Part shown: positions 26,397-38,300 of the stretch, one piece after another
Position numbering within the stretch: position 1 is the first letter of the stretch
Layout of the letters: the number at the start of each line of letters is the position of its first letter
Assembly (NCBI GenBank): GCA_003150315.1
Contig: QAML01000076.1
Location: forward strand, 1-64,000
Length of the DNA: 64,000 nt
Direction: 5' to 3'
DNA from: Prevotellaceae bacterium
Lineage (GTDB): Bacteria > Bacteroidota > Bacteroidia > Bacteroidales > Bacteroidaceae
Program-made: the position numbers and the translations under genes
Notes under the pieces: model-generated
What the model was told of the DNA's origin: nothing
Database searches by the model: none
What the model saw: the letters and a program-made list of their open reading frames with translations, nothing else

Positions 26397-28127
26397 ATGA
26401 ACGTATTAGATTTGAGTGAGCAGGAGATAAACCGCCGTGAGAGTTTGGCGGAGCTGAAGAAATTGGGCATAGACCCTTATCCTGCCGAAGAATACCCCAC
26501 GAATGCTTTTTCAACAGATATAAAGGAAAACTTTGACGAAAACGCCGAGCCGCGACAGGTATGTATTGCCGGCAGAATGATGAGCCGCCGCATAATGGGC
26601 AAGGCGAGTTTCATAGAAATACAGGATTCCAAGGGCAGAATACAGGTCTATGTAACCCGCGACGGCATTTGCCCGTCCGAAAACAAGGACCTTTACAACG
26701 TGGTTTTCAAACGTCTGCTCGATTTCGGCGATTTTGTGGGCGTGAAAGGTTATGTGTTCCGCACTCAGACCGGCGAAATATCCGTGCATGCCGAAGAACT
26801 GAAGCTTTTGTCCAAGAGCCTCAAGCCGCTGCCTGTTGTGAAAGAAAAAGACGGCAAAACATACGACAGCTTTGACGATGCCGAACTGCGCTATCGCCAA
26901 CGTTATGTTGACCTTATAGTAAACAAGGGTGTAAAGGAGACTTTCGTGCAGAGAGCCACGGTGATTAATACCATTCGCAAGGAACTCAACGCCATTGGAG
27001 CCACGGAAGTGGAAACTCCTACGCTTCAAAGCATTCCCGGCGGAGCAAGCGCGCGCCCGTTCATCACTCATTACAACGCGCTCAATGTGGATATGTACAT
27101 GCGTATAGCCACGGAGCTGTATTTGAAGCGTCTCATTGTGGGCGGATTCGAAGGCGTTTACGAAATTGGCAAGAATTTCCGCAACGAGGGCATGGATCGT
27201 AACCACAATCCCGAGTTCACCTGTCTCGAATTCTATATTGCCTATAAGGATTACAATTGGATGATGTCGTTTACCGAGAAACTGCTCGAAACGGTTTGCA
27301 TAGCGGTTAACGGCAAGCCTGAGCGCGAGATAGACGGCAACATTGTGAGCTTCAAAGCTCCTTATCGCCGTTTGCCAATACTCGAAGCCATAAAAGAAAA
27401 AACGGGCTGCGACCTCGAAGGCAAGAGCGAGGAAGAAATACGCGAGGTTTGCAAGAAGCTGAATCTGGAACAGGTGGACGAAACCTACGGAAAGGGCAAG
27501 ATGATTGACGAAATTTTCGGCGAGTTCTGCGAAGGCACATACATCCAGCCCACGTTCATCACCGATTATCCCGTGGAAATGTCGCCGCTTACCAAGATGC
27601 ACCGCTCAAAAGCCGGACTAACCGAACGTTTCGAACTCATGGTCAACGGAAAAGAGTTGGCAAACGCCTATTCCGAGCTTAACGACCCGATAGATCAGGA
27701 AGAACGTTTCAAGGAACAGATGCGTCTTGCCGACAAAGGCGACGACGAGGCAATGGTTATAGACCAGGATTTCCTGCGTGCCTTGCAGTACGGCATGCCT
27801 CCCACAAGCGGCATAGGCATAGGCATAGACCGACTGGTAATGCTCATGACCGGCAAGACAACAATACAGGAAGTTCTCCTGTTCCCGCAGATGCGTCCCG
27901 AAGCAAAGCCTCAGCGCGACTCCGCAGACAAATATGCGGCAATCGGTGTGGCTGAAGAACTCGTGCCGATACTGCAAAAGGCAGGCTACAACATGGTTGC
28001 CGACTTGAAAGACGTGAACCCGCAGAAAATACAAATGCAGATAGGCGAAATAATCAAGAAATACAAACTTGAAATAAAGAAGCCTTCGGTTGACGAAGTG
28101 GCAGCGTGGACTGCAAAACTTGCCTAA
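26397..28127 (+). CDS. lysS: Lysyl-tRNA synthetase, class II
   Basis: 576 aa from the ATG at 26397. The open frame extends upstream to 26322, but a TAATTTTG promoter-like box at 26362-26369 and the family start (MNVLDLSEQEINRRESL) support the later start. The N-terminal OB-fold anticodon-binding domain spans about 55-170. The class II core has motif 2 NFRNEGMDRNHNPEFTCLEF and motif 3 GIGIGIDRLVML. A C-terminal extension of about 75 aa follows motif 3, as in many Bacteroidota LysRS. Confidence 0.96.
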   Translation: MNVLDLSEQEINRRESLAELKKLGIDPYPAEEYPTNAFSTDIKENFDENAEPRQVCIAGRMMSRRIMGKASFIEIQDSKGRIQVYVTRDGICPSENKDLYNVVFKRLLDFGDFVGVKGYVFRTQTGEISVHAEELKLLSKSLKPLPVVKEKDGKTYDSFDDAELRYRQRYVDLIVNKGVKETFVQRATVINTIRKELNAIGATEVETPTLQSIPGGASARPFITHYNALNVDMYMRIATELYLKRLIVGGFEGVYEIGKNFRNEGMDRNHNPEFTCLEFYIAYKDYNWMMSFTEKLLETVCIAVNGKPEREIDGNIVSFKAPYRRLPILEAIKEKTGCDLEGKSEEEIREVCKKLNLEQVDETYGKGKMIDEIFGEFCEGTYIQPTFITDYPVEMSPLTKMHRSKAGLTERFELMVNGKELANAYSELNDPIDQEERFKEQMRLADKGDDEAMVIDQDFLRALQYGMPPTSGIGIGIDRLVMLMTGKTTIQEVLLFPQMRPEAKPQRDSADKYAAIGVAEELVPILQKAGYNMVADLKDVNPQKIQMQIGEIIKKYKLEIKKPSVDEVAAWTAKLA

Positions 28128-28158
28128 CCCCTGCGCTGTATATACTATAATATATATA

Positions 28159-29154
28159 ATGTCTGGTTGCGGAAGAATAGGACTTGTGGGCAGCGGAAGC
28201 TGGGCTACTGCAATTGCCAAGATAATAATGGAAAATTGCGGTGCGCTTAATTGGTTTGTGCGCTCAAAGGATGCCATAAACGAATTCAGGCGTTTGGGAC
28301 ACAACCCGCACTATCTTACAATGGCAAAGTTCGATGTGGAAGGCATAAACTTCAGCAGCGACATAAACGACATTGTTTCGAAAAGCGACACGGTGATTTT
28401 CGTAACCCCGTCGCCCTATCTGAAAAGCAGCCTGAAGAAACTGAAAACTCCGCTGACCGACAAGTTTGTTGTAACAGCCATAAAAGGCATCGTTCCCGAC
28501 GAAGATTTGGTGGTTACAGAGTATTTCCGTCAAATATATAACGTACCCGACAACCAACTCGCAGTGATAAGCGGACCGAGCCATGCGGAAGAGGTGGCTC
28601 TCGGCAGACTCACTTATCTCACCATAGGATGTATTGACAAACAGTTGGGACGTGCGCTCGCGGATTTCCTTTCCAGTTCATACATCAAGACTTCTGTCAA
28701 CACCGATGTGGTAGGTATTGAATACGCCACGGTGCTTAAGAACGTTTATGCCATAGCCGCCGGCATTTGCAAGGGACTTGGCTACGGCGATAACTTTCAG
28801 GCAGTGTTGATTTCCAATGCCGTGAAAGAAATGAACAGGTTTCTCAAAGCCGTTTACCCTATAAATCGCGACGTTTACGCTACTGCTTATCTCGGCGACC
28901 TTTTGGTTACGGGATATTCCAATTTCAGTCGCAACAGAGAGTTCGGCACGATGATAGGAAAGGGATATAGCGTTAAGAGTGCCCAGATAGAAATGGAAAT
29001 GGTTGCGGAAGGATATTACGGCACAAAGTGTTTGTATATAATCAACCGGCAGTTCATGGTGAACATGCCTATTCTCTACGCCGTTTACGACATTCTTTAC
29101 AATCACGTGTCGCCTGCGCTCGAGATTAAACTGCTTACGGATTCTCTAAGATGA
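28159..29154 (+). CDS. gpsA: Glycerol-3-phosphate dehydrogenase [NAD(P)+]
   Basis: 331 aa from the ATG at 28159; the longer frame from 28090 would overlap lysS. The N-terminal NAD motif is GLVGSGSWATAIAK. The active-site region has SGPSHAEEVALG, and the conserved Lys lies in TVLKNVYAIAAGI. It makes glycerol-3-phosphate for phospholipids. The lysS-gpsA-pgi order is standard for the order; pgi starts 28 nt later. Confidence 0.95.
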   Translation: MSGCGRIGLVGSGSWATAIAKIIMENCGALNWFVRSKDAINEFRRLGHNPHYLTMAKFDVEGINFSSDINDIVSKSDTVIFVTPSPYLKSSLKKLKTPLTDKFVVTAIKGIVPDEDLVVTEYFRQIYNVPDNQLAVISGPSHAEEVALGRLTYLTIGCIDKQLGRALADFLSSSYIKTSVNTDVVGIEYATVLKNVYAIAAGICKGLGYGDNFQAVLISNAVKEMNRFLKAVYPINRDVYATAYLGDLLVTGYSNFSRNREFGTMIGKGYSVKSAQIEMEMVAEGYYGTKCLYIINRQFMVNMPILYAVYDILYNHVSPALEIKLLTDSLR

Positions 29155-29182
29155 ACATAACAAAACAAAATAAAACAGCAAA

Positions 29183-30535
29183 ATGAAAACTATAAGTTTG
29201 GATTTTTCAAAGGCAAGCCAATTCGTCAAGGATTCCACTCTTGCCGAAATGCAGAACAAGGCTGTTGAAGCCCAGAAAACCCTTGAAGCGGGCACATGTC
29301 CCGGAAACGATTTCCTCGGATGGCTTCATCTTCCTTCTTCAATAAGTAAGGCTGACCTGCAAGCCATAAAAGATTGCGCGGCAACCCTGCGCAAAGAATG
29401 CGACACTATTGTTGTGGCAGGCATAGGCGGAAGTTATCTCGGCGCAAGAGCCGTGATCGAATCTCTTTCCAATACTCTTTCGTGGCTTGTGAATGACAAG
29501 AAGAACCCAACGGTGCTTTTTGCGGGTAACAGCATTAGCGAAGACTATCTTTTCGAACTTACCGAATATCTTAAAGACAAGAAGTTCGGCGTTATAAATA
29601 TTTCAAAATCGGGAACAACCACTGAAACTGCTCTCACATTCCGTTTGCTCAAAAAGCAGTGCGAAGACCAGAGAGGCAAAGAGGTTGCCCGCAAGGTGAT
29701 AGTAGCCATAACCGATGCGCACAAGGGTGCTGCACGTACCACAGCCGACAAGGAAGGCTACACATCGTTCGTAATTCCCGACAACGTGGGCGGACGTTTC
29801 TCGGTGCTCACTCCCGTGGGTCTTCTTCCCATAGCTTGCGCAGGTTTCGATGTAGACGAACTTGTTGCCGGTGCTTGCGACATAGAGAAAGCCGCAGCTG
29901 CTGATGTTCCTTTCGAACAAAACATCTGCCTTCAGTATGCTGCTGTGCGCAATGCCTTGTATAGCGAGGGCAAGAAGATAGAAATCCTTGCCGATTTCCA
30001 ACCCAAACTTCATTTTATGGCAGAATGGTGGAAACAGCTCTATGGTGAGAGCGAAGGCAAGGACAACAAGGGCATTTTCCCGGCATCTGTTGACTTTACC
30101 ACCGACCTTCATTCCATGGGACAATGGATTCAGGAGGGCGAGCGTTCTATTTTCGAAACCGTGTTGAGCGTTGAAGAGGTTGACCATAAGGTTCTCTTCC
30201 CCCATGATGACGAAAACCTTGACGGTTTGAACTTCCTCGAGGGTCGCAGAGTAGACGAAGTAAACAAAATGGCCGAACTCGGCACCCGTCTCGCCCATGT
30301 AGACGGCGGAGTTCCCAACATCCGCGTGATTGTTCCCAAGCTTTCCGAGCGTTACATAGGTCAGCTTATTTATTTCTTTGAACGTGCCTGCGGTGTGAGC
30401 GGCAACATTATCGGCGTTAATCCCTTCAACCAGCCGGGTGTTGAGGCTTACAAGAAAAACATGTTTGCTTTGCTCAACAAACCTGGTTATGAAAAGGAGA
30501 GCGAAGCCATCCGCGCCCGTCTTGACAAAGAATAA
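29183..30535 (+). CDS. pgi: Glucose-6-phosphate isomerase
   Basis: 450 aa, the short bacterial form. The sugar-phosphate loop [11 protein letters not shown] lies near residue 76, SKSGTTTET near 138, and the C-terminal catalytic Lys region is [12 protein letters not shown]. It interconverts glucose-6-P and fructose-6-P. The phosphatase-like gene begins 2 nt after its stop. Confidence 0.97.
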   Translation: MKTISLDFSKASQFVKDSTLAEMQNKAVEAQKTLEAGTCPGNDFLGWLHLPSSISKADLQAIKDCAATLRKECDTIVVAGIGGSYLGARAVIESLSNTLSWLVNDKKNPTVLFAGNSISEDYLFELTEYLKDKKFGVINISKSGTTTETALTFRLLKKQCEDQRGKEVARKVIVAITDAHKGAARTTADKEGYTSFVIPDNVGGRFSVLTPVGLLPIACAGFDVDELVAGACDIEKAAAADVPFEQNICLQYAAVRNALYSEGKKIEILADFQPKLHFMAEWWKQLYGESEGKDNKGIFPASVDFTTDLHSMGQWIQEGERSIFETVLSVEEVDHKVLFPHDDENLDGLNFLEGRRVDEVNKMAELGTRLAHVDGGVPNIRVIVPKLSERYIGQLIYFFERACGVSGNIIGVNPFNQPGVEAYKKNMFALLNKPGYEKESEAIRARLDKE

Positions 30536-30537
30536 TC

Positions 30538-31261
30538 ATGTATAAAAAGCAACTTGACGAATATCTCGGCAACCACGGCTTTAAGGCTTTGAACCTTAAA
30601 GCCGTGTTGTTTGACATGGACGGCGTTCTGTTCGATTCCATGCCTCGCCATGCAAAGTCGTGGGCAAAGGTGTGCCGCAAATTCGGGCTTAACATCACTG
30701 ACGAAGAGCCTTACATGCACGAAGGGCGCACTGGAGACGGCACGATAGATATTTTTGCGCAAAGATTTTGGGGGCGACCTGCCACTGCGGAAGAGAAGCA
30801 TAAGATTTACGAGGAAAAGTGCAGGTTGTTCAATTCCTATCCCGAGGAAGCGCCGCAAATGCCGGGCGCAAAAGAGCTGCTCGAAAAGGTGCGCGCGCAA
30901 GGACTTAAGATTATCGTGGTAACGGGAAGCGGTCAGGAATCCCTGCTGTCGCGTTTGGAACACGGCTATCACGGTTTTTTCAAAAAGGAACTTGTTGTGT
31001 CGAGCCACGACACTGTCAATGGCAAAACCTTCGCCCGAACCTTATCTCAAGGGATTGGAAAAGGGCGGTCTCAAACCCAATGAGGCAATAGTGGTAGAGA
31101 ATGCGCCGCTCGGCGTAAAGGCAGGTGTGGCTGCGGGGATATTCACAGTGGCGGTGAACACCGGTCCTCTGCCTCCCGAAATGCTCAGCGAAGCCGGAGC
31201 CGGCATAGTGTTTCCGTCAATGCAGGCTCTTGCAGATGCGTGGCCTTTGTTCAAGGACTGA
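30538..31261 (+). pseudogene. HAD-superfamily beta-phosphoglucomutase-like hydrolase, broken by one frameshift
   Basis: Motif I VLFDMDGVLFDSMP and motif II VVTGSG are in the first frame. The sequence runs to VNGK and then shifts to TFARTLSQ and a stop at 31083. The expected continuation KPSPEPYLKGLEKGG, with motif IV VVENAPLGVKAG, is in the next frame up to 31261. Removing one base from the A-run at 31024-31027 restores a normal protein of about 240 aa. It may be a sequencing slip, a recent mutation or slippage. In related genomes a HAD hydrolase often follows pgi, and here the spacing is operonic. Confidence 0.85.
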
Positions 31262-31340
31262 AAGTCCCGGACGGGCAGTAAAAATACGCGGAATTTCGGG
31301 AAAGTACAGGAAAATTTTCAGCGCGTTTCCCACGCAAGAA

Positions 31341-31484
31341 AAATTACAAGGGACTTTTTCGAAAATATGTGCCTTGTGTTTTGAAATATATGGCTTGTAT
31401 TTTGAAATACGAGCCATATATTTTTTGTGAAATCGGCATTGTTGATAATCAGAAACTTACAAAGACGAAAAAATAGCAGTTTTA
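31341..31484 (-). repeat. Modular palindromic intergenic repeat, copy 7 (rearranged)
   Basis: The half-sites are in a different order: a degenerate ACAAGGGACTTTTTC, AAAATATGTGCCTTGT, AAATATATGGCTTGT, then ACGAGCCATATATTTT. This gives the ATATGGC-type pair its own palindrome. The right flank is agaaacttacaaagacg. The rest of the 460-nt gap up to ruvA shows no gene. Confidence 0.75.
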
Positions 31485-31721
31485 GATTTTGAACAAACCG
31501 TAAATAATGCTGTGAAATTTGCATAATGCAGTAAAATAAACGTCTGTTGCCGGAAGTTTGCCATAAAACGCCGTAACAAACGGGATGCAGGGCATGCACG
31601 TCAGGGAATGCCTCATCGGGCATGGCACGGGATTTTTAGTACCATATATTCCGAGAAAATGCAATATGTAATAAAATCGTGCGTTATAAATTAAGTCTCA
31701 TTACGCAGAAAAGAAAAACTG

Positions 31722-32321
31722 ATGATAGAATATATTCATGGCGAACTGACGGAACTTGTTCCCACGCAGGCGGTGATTGAAGCCGGCGGAGTGGGGTACG
31801 GACTGAATATTTCGCTTACCACATACGACTCTTTGAAAGATAAAAAGGAGGCAAAGCTGTATGTTTACGAAAGCATCAGAGAGGATGCCTATGTGCTCTG
31901 GGGATTTGCCTCGCGTGAGGAACGCGAAATGTTTGTGGCTCTGCTTTCGGTGTCGGGTGTTGGAGGCAACACCGCGCGCACCATTCTTTCGGCTTTTGCT
32001 CCTGCAGAACTGCGGACGGTTGTGGCAAACGAGGATTCGCGTGCCTTGAAATCGGTGAAAGGAATAGGACTGAAAACCGCGCAGCGCATAATTGTGGACT
32101 TGAAAGACAAACTTGCGGGCGACGGCGAGGTGGAAATGGGAAATCTCGCGGGAACCGAACGCTCCACGCGCAATGAAAATGCCGACGAAGCGGTGGGCGC
32201 GCTCGTAACACTGGGCTATCCCGTCCCGATGGCGCAGAAAGCCGTGAGTGCAATACTGAAAGCCGACAACGAAGTGCAGGCTGTGGAGGAAATGATTAAG
32301 CGGGCATTGAAAATGCTTTAG
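31722..32321 (+). CDS. ruvA: Holliday junction DNA helicase subunit RuvA
   Basis: 199 aa with an N-terminal OB fold (GGVGYGLNIS; YVYESIREDAYVLWGF), then tandem HhH motifs SVSGVGGNTA and SVKGIGLKTAQRIIVDLKDK. A flexible linker leads to the C-terminal RuvB-binding domain (ADEAVGALVTLGY). It works with RuvB/RuvC in branch migration. Its stop abuts the first possible start of sprA. Confidence 0.97.
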   Translation: MIEYIHGELTELVPTQAVIEAGGVGYGLNISLTTYDSLKDKKEAKLYVYESIREDAYVLWGFASREEREMFVALLSVSGVGGNTARTILSAFAPAELRTVVANEDSRALKSVKGIGLKTAQRIIVDLKDKLAGDGEVEMGNLAGTERSTRNENADEAVGALVTLGYPVPMAQKAVSAILKADNEVQAVEEMIKRALKML

Positions 32322-35300
32322 TTGTTTTTGAAGAAAAGAGGAGTGGAAAAGGCGTTGTTTCGCGACTGGCTGTTGAAGTGTGTGCTCCTTGTGGCTGCGC
32401 TTGCAGGTTTCGGCATTAAAGCCGAAGCCCAGAATGTCGTGGAAACGGGCGACAGTGTGGGACGCATGCGCGTGGATGTGAGCAAAACCTCACCGCAGAA
32501 CGAAGACGACATAAAGAAACGCCCCATTGACCTTGTTACTCCGAAAAACATGAAAGAGGATGCCGAACTTGACGAGAGCGGCGGATATCGTCTCGGTACG
32601 AAAATAGGCGATTCTTATCTCAACACTCCGGTATTGCTTACGCGCGACGAATATATGCGTTGGAGCTTGAAACAGTCCATGCAAAAATATTACGCAAACA
32701 AAAACAGCGAACTTTTCAAGAATGAAGGTAAAGACAAATTCGATTTCACCGACATGCACTTCAGTCTCGGTCCTGCCGAAAAAATATTCGGTCCCGGCGG
32801 TGTGCAGATAAAAACCCAGGGGTCGGCGGAACTGAAGATTGGAGCCAATACCACGAGCGTGGACAATCCCACTTTGCCGCTGCGATTCCGTAAAACGTTT
32901 GCTTTCGACTTTGACGAAAAAGTGAACCTGAGCGTCAACGGACGAATTGGAGACAAGATGGACATGACGCTCAACTATAACACCGAAGCCACATTTGATG
33001 TGGATTCGAAAGACTTGAAGTTGACGTATCAGGGAAAGGAAGACGAAATAGTAAAATTGCTCGAAGCCGGAAATGTGTCCATGCCGTCGAATGTTTCGCT
33101 GGTTAAGGGAGCTTCATCATTGTTTGGCGTGAGAGCCGACATGCAGTTCGGCAAACTGAAATTGCAGGGCGTGGTGTCAAGAAAGAACTCGTCGAGCTCT
33201 TCGGTAAAGTCAAGCGGCGGCAATCAGCTTACGCCTTTCGAAATATCGGCTGCCGACTACGAGGAAAACCGCCATTTTTTTCTGTCTCACTTTTTCCGCG
33301 ACAACTACGACCGCTCCATGGCGCAGTTGCCCAACATTACTTCGGGCATAAAGATTAACCGTGTGGAGGTGTGGGTAACGAATAAAACGGGAGCCACAAA
33401 CAACACGCGCAACATAGTGGCTTTTGCCGATCTTGGTGAGAGTCGCCACATTGGTAATGCTCTTTGGAGCGGCAACGGGCAGGATCAGCCGCAAAACACT
33501 TCGAACAATCTTTTTGCAACCATAACCGGGAGCTACGCCGCCGCAAGAGACATAAGCCTGACGGCATCGACACTTGACGGAATAGGAAACTTTGTGGGCG
33601 GCTCGGATTATGAAAAACTTGAGAGTGCACGTATGCTGAGTTCTTCGGAATATACGGTGAACAAGGCTTTGGGATATATTTCTTTGAAATCGGCTTTGCA
33701 AACCGACCAAGTGCTTGCCGTGGCTTTTGAATACACTTATCGCGGACAAAACTACCAAGTGGGAGAGTTTTCAACCGACATAAAAGACAATACGCAGGCT
33801 CTGTTTGTAAAAGCATTGAAAAACACGTCGAATGTGCCGTCTATGGCAAACTGGAAGCTCATGATGAGAAACGTGTATTCCCTCAACGCCACGAGAGTAC
33901 AGAAAGACCGCTTCCGGCTTGACGTTAAAATTTTGAGCGATACGACAGGAGTTTATCTTACATACATTCCCGAACCGGGATTAAAGAACACACCGCTCGT
34001 AAGACTCATGAATCTTGACCGTTTGGACAATAATAATAAGGCTAATCCCAATGGCTATTTCGATTTCGTGGACGGCTATACTATAGATGCCTCAACGGGA
34101 CGAGTATTTTTCCCGTCTGCCGAACCTTTCGGACAGTTTCTTAGAGGAAAGATAGGTAGCGGTGCAGTGGCTGACAAATATTGTTTCCAAGAACTGTATG
34201 ACTCCACAAAAACAGTGGCTCGGCAAATAGCCGAGAAAAACAAATATATAATTTCCGGGCAGTTCAAGGCTACACAGAAAAGCGGAGAAATAAGTCTCGG
34301 AGCCACAGATGTGCCGCAGGGAAGCGTTGTGGTAACAGCCGGAGGCATTACGCTGACGGAAGGTGTGGACTATACTGTAAATTATAGTGAGGGCACGGTG
34401 GCTATAATAAACCAAAGCATTCTTGATGCCGGTACGCCGGTGAACGTAAGCCTTGAAAGCAATACCGACTACGGTCTTGAGCGCAAAACATTGTTGGGAT
34501 TGAATTGGGAGTACGAATTTAGTAAAGACCTGCGCCTTGCCGGAACTTTCATGCATCTTTCCGAACAGCCGCTGACAACAAAAGTGGCAATGGGAAGCGA
34601 ACCGTTGAACAATACAATCTGGGGCGTGAGCCTTAATTGGAAAAAGCAGAGCCAATGGCTCACTGATATGCTTGACAAACTGCCATTCCTTTCGCTCGAA
34701 AAACCGTCGAGTATTAATTTCTCCGCTGAATTTGCACAACTTGTGGCAGGAAACAACAAAGGTTCGCAGGGTAATTCATCTTATATAGACGACTTTGAAC
34801 AAACGCAAAGCAAAATAGACATAAGTACTCCCACAGATTGGCAACTTGCATCCACACCTTCGGAATTTCCCGAGAGTAAACTTAATAATGATGTGCGATA
34901 CGGTTACAATCGTTCGCTTTTGGCTTGGTACAAAATAGACCCGCTCTTCACACGACGCAGTTCTTCTCTTACTCCGAGCCACATAAAGAGCGATTTGAAC
35001 CAGCTTTCCAACCATTATGTAAGAGAGGTTTATAATCGCGAGCTTTTCCCGAACAAAGAGCAGCGTTTCGGAGAAAGTTCCACGCTTTCCGTACTCAATC
35101 TTGCCTATTATCCCAACGAACGCGGACCATATAATTTGAATCCCGACCTTGATGTAAACGGAAATCTTGCAAATCCCCGTAATCATTGGGGAGGTATGAT
35201 GAGAAAACTCAATACGAGCGACTTTGAACAGGCGAATATCGAGTATATTGAGTTTTGGATGATGGATCCTTTTATATATACAAGGGGCCAGACGGGAGAT

Positions 35301-38300
35301 TATTCCGGAGATCTTTGCATAAATCTTGGCGAAGTGAGCGAGGATATTCTCAAAGACGGGAAAAAATTCTACGAAAGCGGAATGCCTATAGACGGAGACC
35401 CGACAAAATATACGGAAACCGTTTGGGGGCGTGTGCCTGTGCAGAATAGCGTTACTTATGCCTTTAATACGAGCAGCGGAGCAAGAGACAGACAGGATAT
35501 TGGTCTAAACGGACTTTCAAGCACCGATGAAGCAACGTTCCCTACTTATAAGAGTTATCTTGATGAGGTACGTGCCAAATTAAGTACCGCTGTTTATGAC
35601 TCAATAGCTGCAGATCCGGCAGGGGATGACTATCATTATTTCCGTGGCTCGGATTTTGACAGAAACAGAACCTCGATACTTGACAGATACAAGCATATTA
35701 ACAGTCCCGAAGGCAATTCTCCGGAATCCAAAGACTCTCCCGAACGCTATTCCACGGCTTTCAAGTCCACTCCCGATGTGGAAGATATAAATCAAGACTA
35801 TACCCTTAACGAATACGAGAAGTATTTCCTTTACAAGATACACCTTTCCCCCGACGGAATGCAGGTGGGGCAAAACAACATCGTGGATCAGAGGACTTCA
35901 AGCGTCTCTCTGCGCAACGGCGACAAGGCTAATGTTTCTTGGTATCTTTTCCGTGTTCCCGTAAAGAATTATACGGGCAAAGTTGGCAGCATAAGCGATT
36001 TCAACAGTATCAGATTTATGAGAATGTATCTCACTAATTTTGAAAAGCCTGTGGTATTGCGTTTTGCAACTCTCGAATTGTCGCGCGGAGAATGGAGAAG
36101 CTACGAACAAAATTTATATAACGGTCAGGCTCCGTCGGTAAGCGGTACAATGGATGTGGCTGCCGTTAATTACGAAGAGAACAATGAAAAGAAACCTGTG
36201 AACTATGTTATTCCGCCCGGCATATCCCGTGTAGTCGATCCCAATGAATCGCAACTTTTGGAACAGAACGAACAGGCATTGCAACTTGTCATAAAAAATC
36301 TTGCGAGTGGTGATGCTCGTGCCGTATATAAGAATATTTCGCTCGATTTGCGCAAGTATAAGCATATACAAATGTTTGTTCACGCAAATGCTCTGGTGGG
36401 CGACAAAACAATTGCCGACGATGCTACGTCTTTGTTTATTCGTTTTGGTTCGGATTACAAGAGCAATTTTTACGAATACGAGATTCCTTTGAAGTTAACC
36501 GAGGAAGGACAATATGACAGGTATTCCACTTCTGCGCGTCGCCTTGTTTGGCCCGAAGAAAACATGCTCGACATAAACTTGTCCAAGTTCACTGATTTGA
36601 AGCGCGAACGCAATCGTCAGAAAAGTGCGGGGCAGGCATCTTTTTCCCAACAGTTTTCTTCATACGACACAGACCGCCCAAAAAACAAGATAACTGTTGT
36701 GGGTAATCCTTCGCTTGGCGAAATACATACCATGATGATTGGCGTGCGTAACAATTCCCGCCAGATTTCAAACGTGGAGGTTTGGGTTAACGAGCTACGT
36801 CTGCAACATTATACCAATAAAGGCGGTTGGGCTGCCAAAGGTAATCTTAATTTGCAACTTTCCGATCTTGGCACATTCAACTTCGGCGGACACGTTGAGA
36901 CAGATGGCTTCGGCGGAGTAGAAGATAGAGTGGACCAAAGGCGGGACGACAATCTTTATGAATATGATATGTCTATGAATGTAGATCTTGGTCGTTTCCT
37001 TCCCGAGAAAATAAAATTCAAAGCTCCGCTTTACTATTCATACAGCAAGGAAAAGGTCAAGCCCAAATACAATCCGCTCGATACAGATATGGAAATGGAC
37101 GATGCAATAGACGCTTTGACAACAAAACACGAGAGAGACTCTTTGCGCCGTATTTGTGAAACTACAGAAGTAAATTCAAACTTTAGTCTTTCAAACGTAA
37201 AGTTTAATATTGCCACCAAGTCTCATCCCATGCCTTACGATCCTGCCAATTTCTCTTTCAGTTACTCTCACAGCCACAAGCAGAGCGAGGGACAAACAAT
37301 TGTGTGGGAGAAAGACGACAGTTGGAGGTTAAACGGAAATTATTCTTATTCTCCAAATTTCAAACCTATTGCCCCTTTTGAAAAAATAAAGAGCAACAGC
37401 CCGTGGCTGAAGATTCTTAAAGAAGAAAAGATTAATTTTGCGCCGCAGAACATATCTGTTAATTCCGATATTACTCGTTCCTATTACGAACTTCAGGAAA
37501 GAGATATGCAGCAGCTTGACAATACTTCTCTTCCCATGACTTGGGCGAGCGATTTCTTTTGGAATCGTCATTTCAATCTGCAGTGGGATTTTACTTCCAA
37601 CATTCATGCATCTTTCTCTTCGGGTACAAATGCCGAGATAGAGCAACCTAATGTGCCGGTCAACAAATCTCTTTATCCCAACGAGTATGAAGCATGGAAA
37701 GATTCGGTATGGCGTAGCGTAAAACACTTTGGTACTCCGCTCACTTATCAACAATCTTTCGATTTCTCTTGGAAAATTCCGTTGAACAAGATACCTGTTT
37801 TCAACTGGATTACTCCCGATTTAACTTACCGCTCTACATACGGGTGGAATCGCGGTGCTTATCTTGAAGATGGTTCTACTCTCGGAAATACCATTAATAA
37901 TACGCGCGACATAAACGGCAATTTGCGGTTGAACATGTTGACTCTTTACAACAACATTCCTTTCCTCAAAAAAGTCAATCGCAAGTTCTCCACCTCTACG
38001 TCAAATGCCGCAAAGAAGAAAGACGACAAAGGCAACGATGAAGAAAAGAAATTCTTTACTTCCGAAATACAATTGCTTGCCGATACCACTGTTAACGTGG
38101 CTCACAACCGACGTTCCAAAAATCTTCGCGTTCGTGCTTTCCGTCAGGACGGCACAAGTTATCCCGTGCGATATAAAGTTGTAGACAACAATCATATTCT
38201 CATCACTTCGCGCGACACTGCAAAAATAAAGATAACAGTCAGCCCGCGCAGCAATCCCGAGAACCAATTCTGGTACAAGGCTCTCCAAACAACGGCACGC

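Noticed and set aside
26511..27602. 363-codon open frame opposite lysS
   Set aside because: The lysS frame carries all class II motifs; the opposite frame has a composition typical of antisense shadows.
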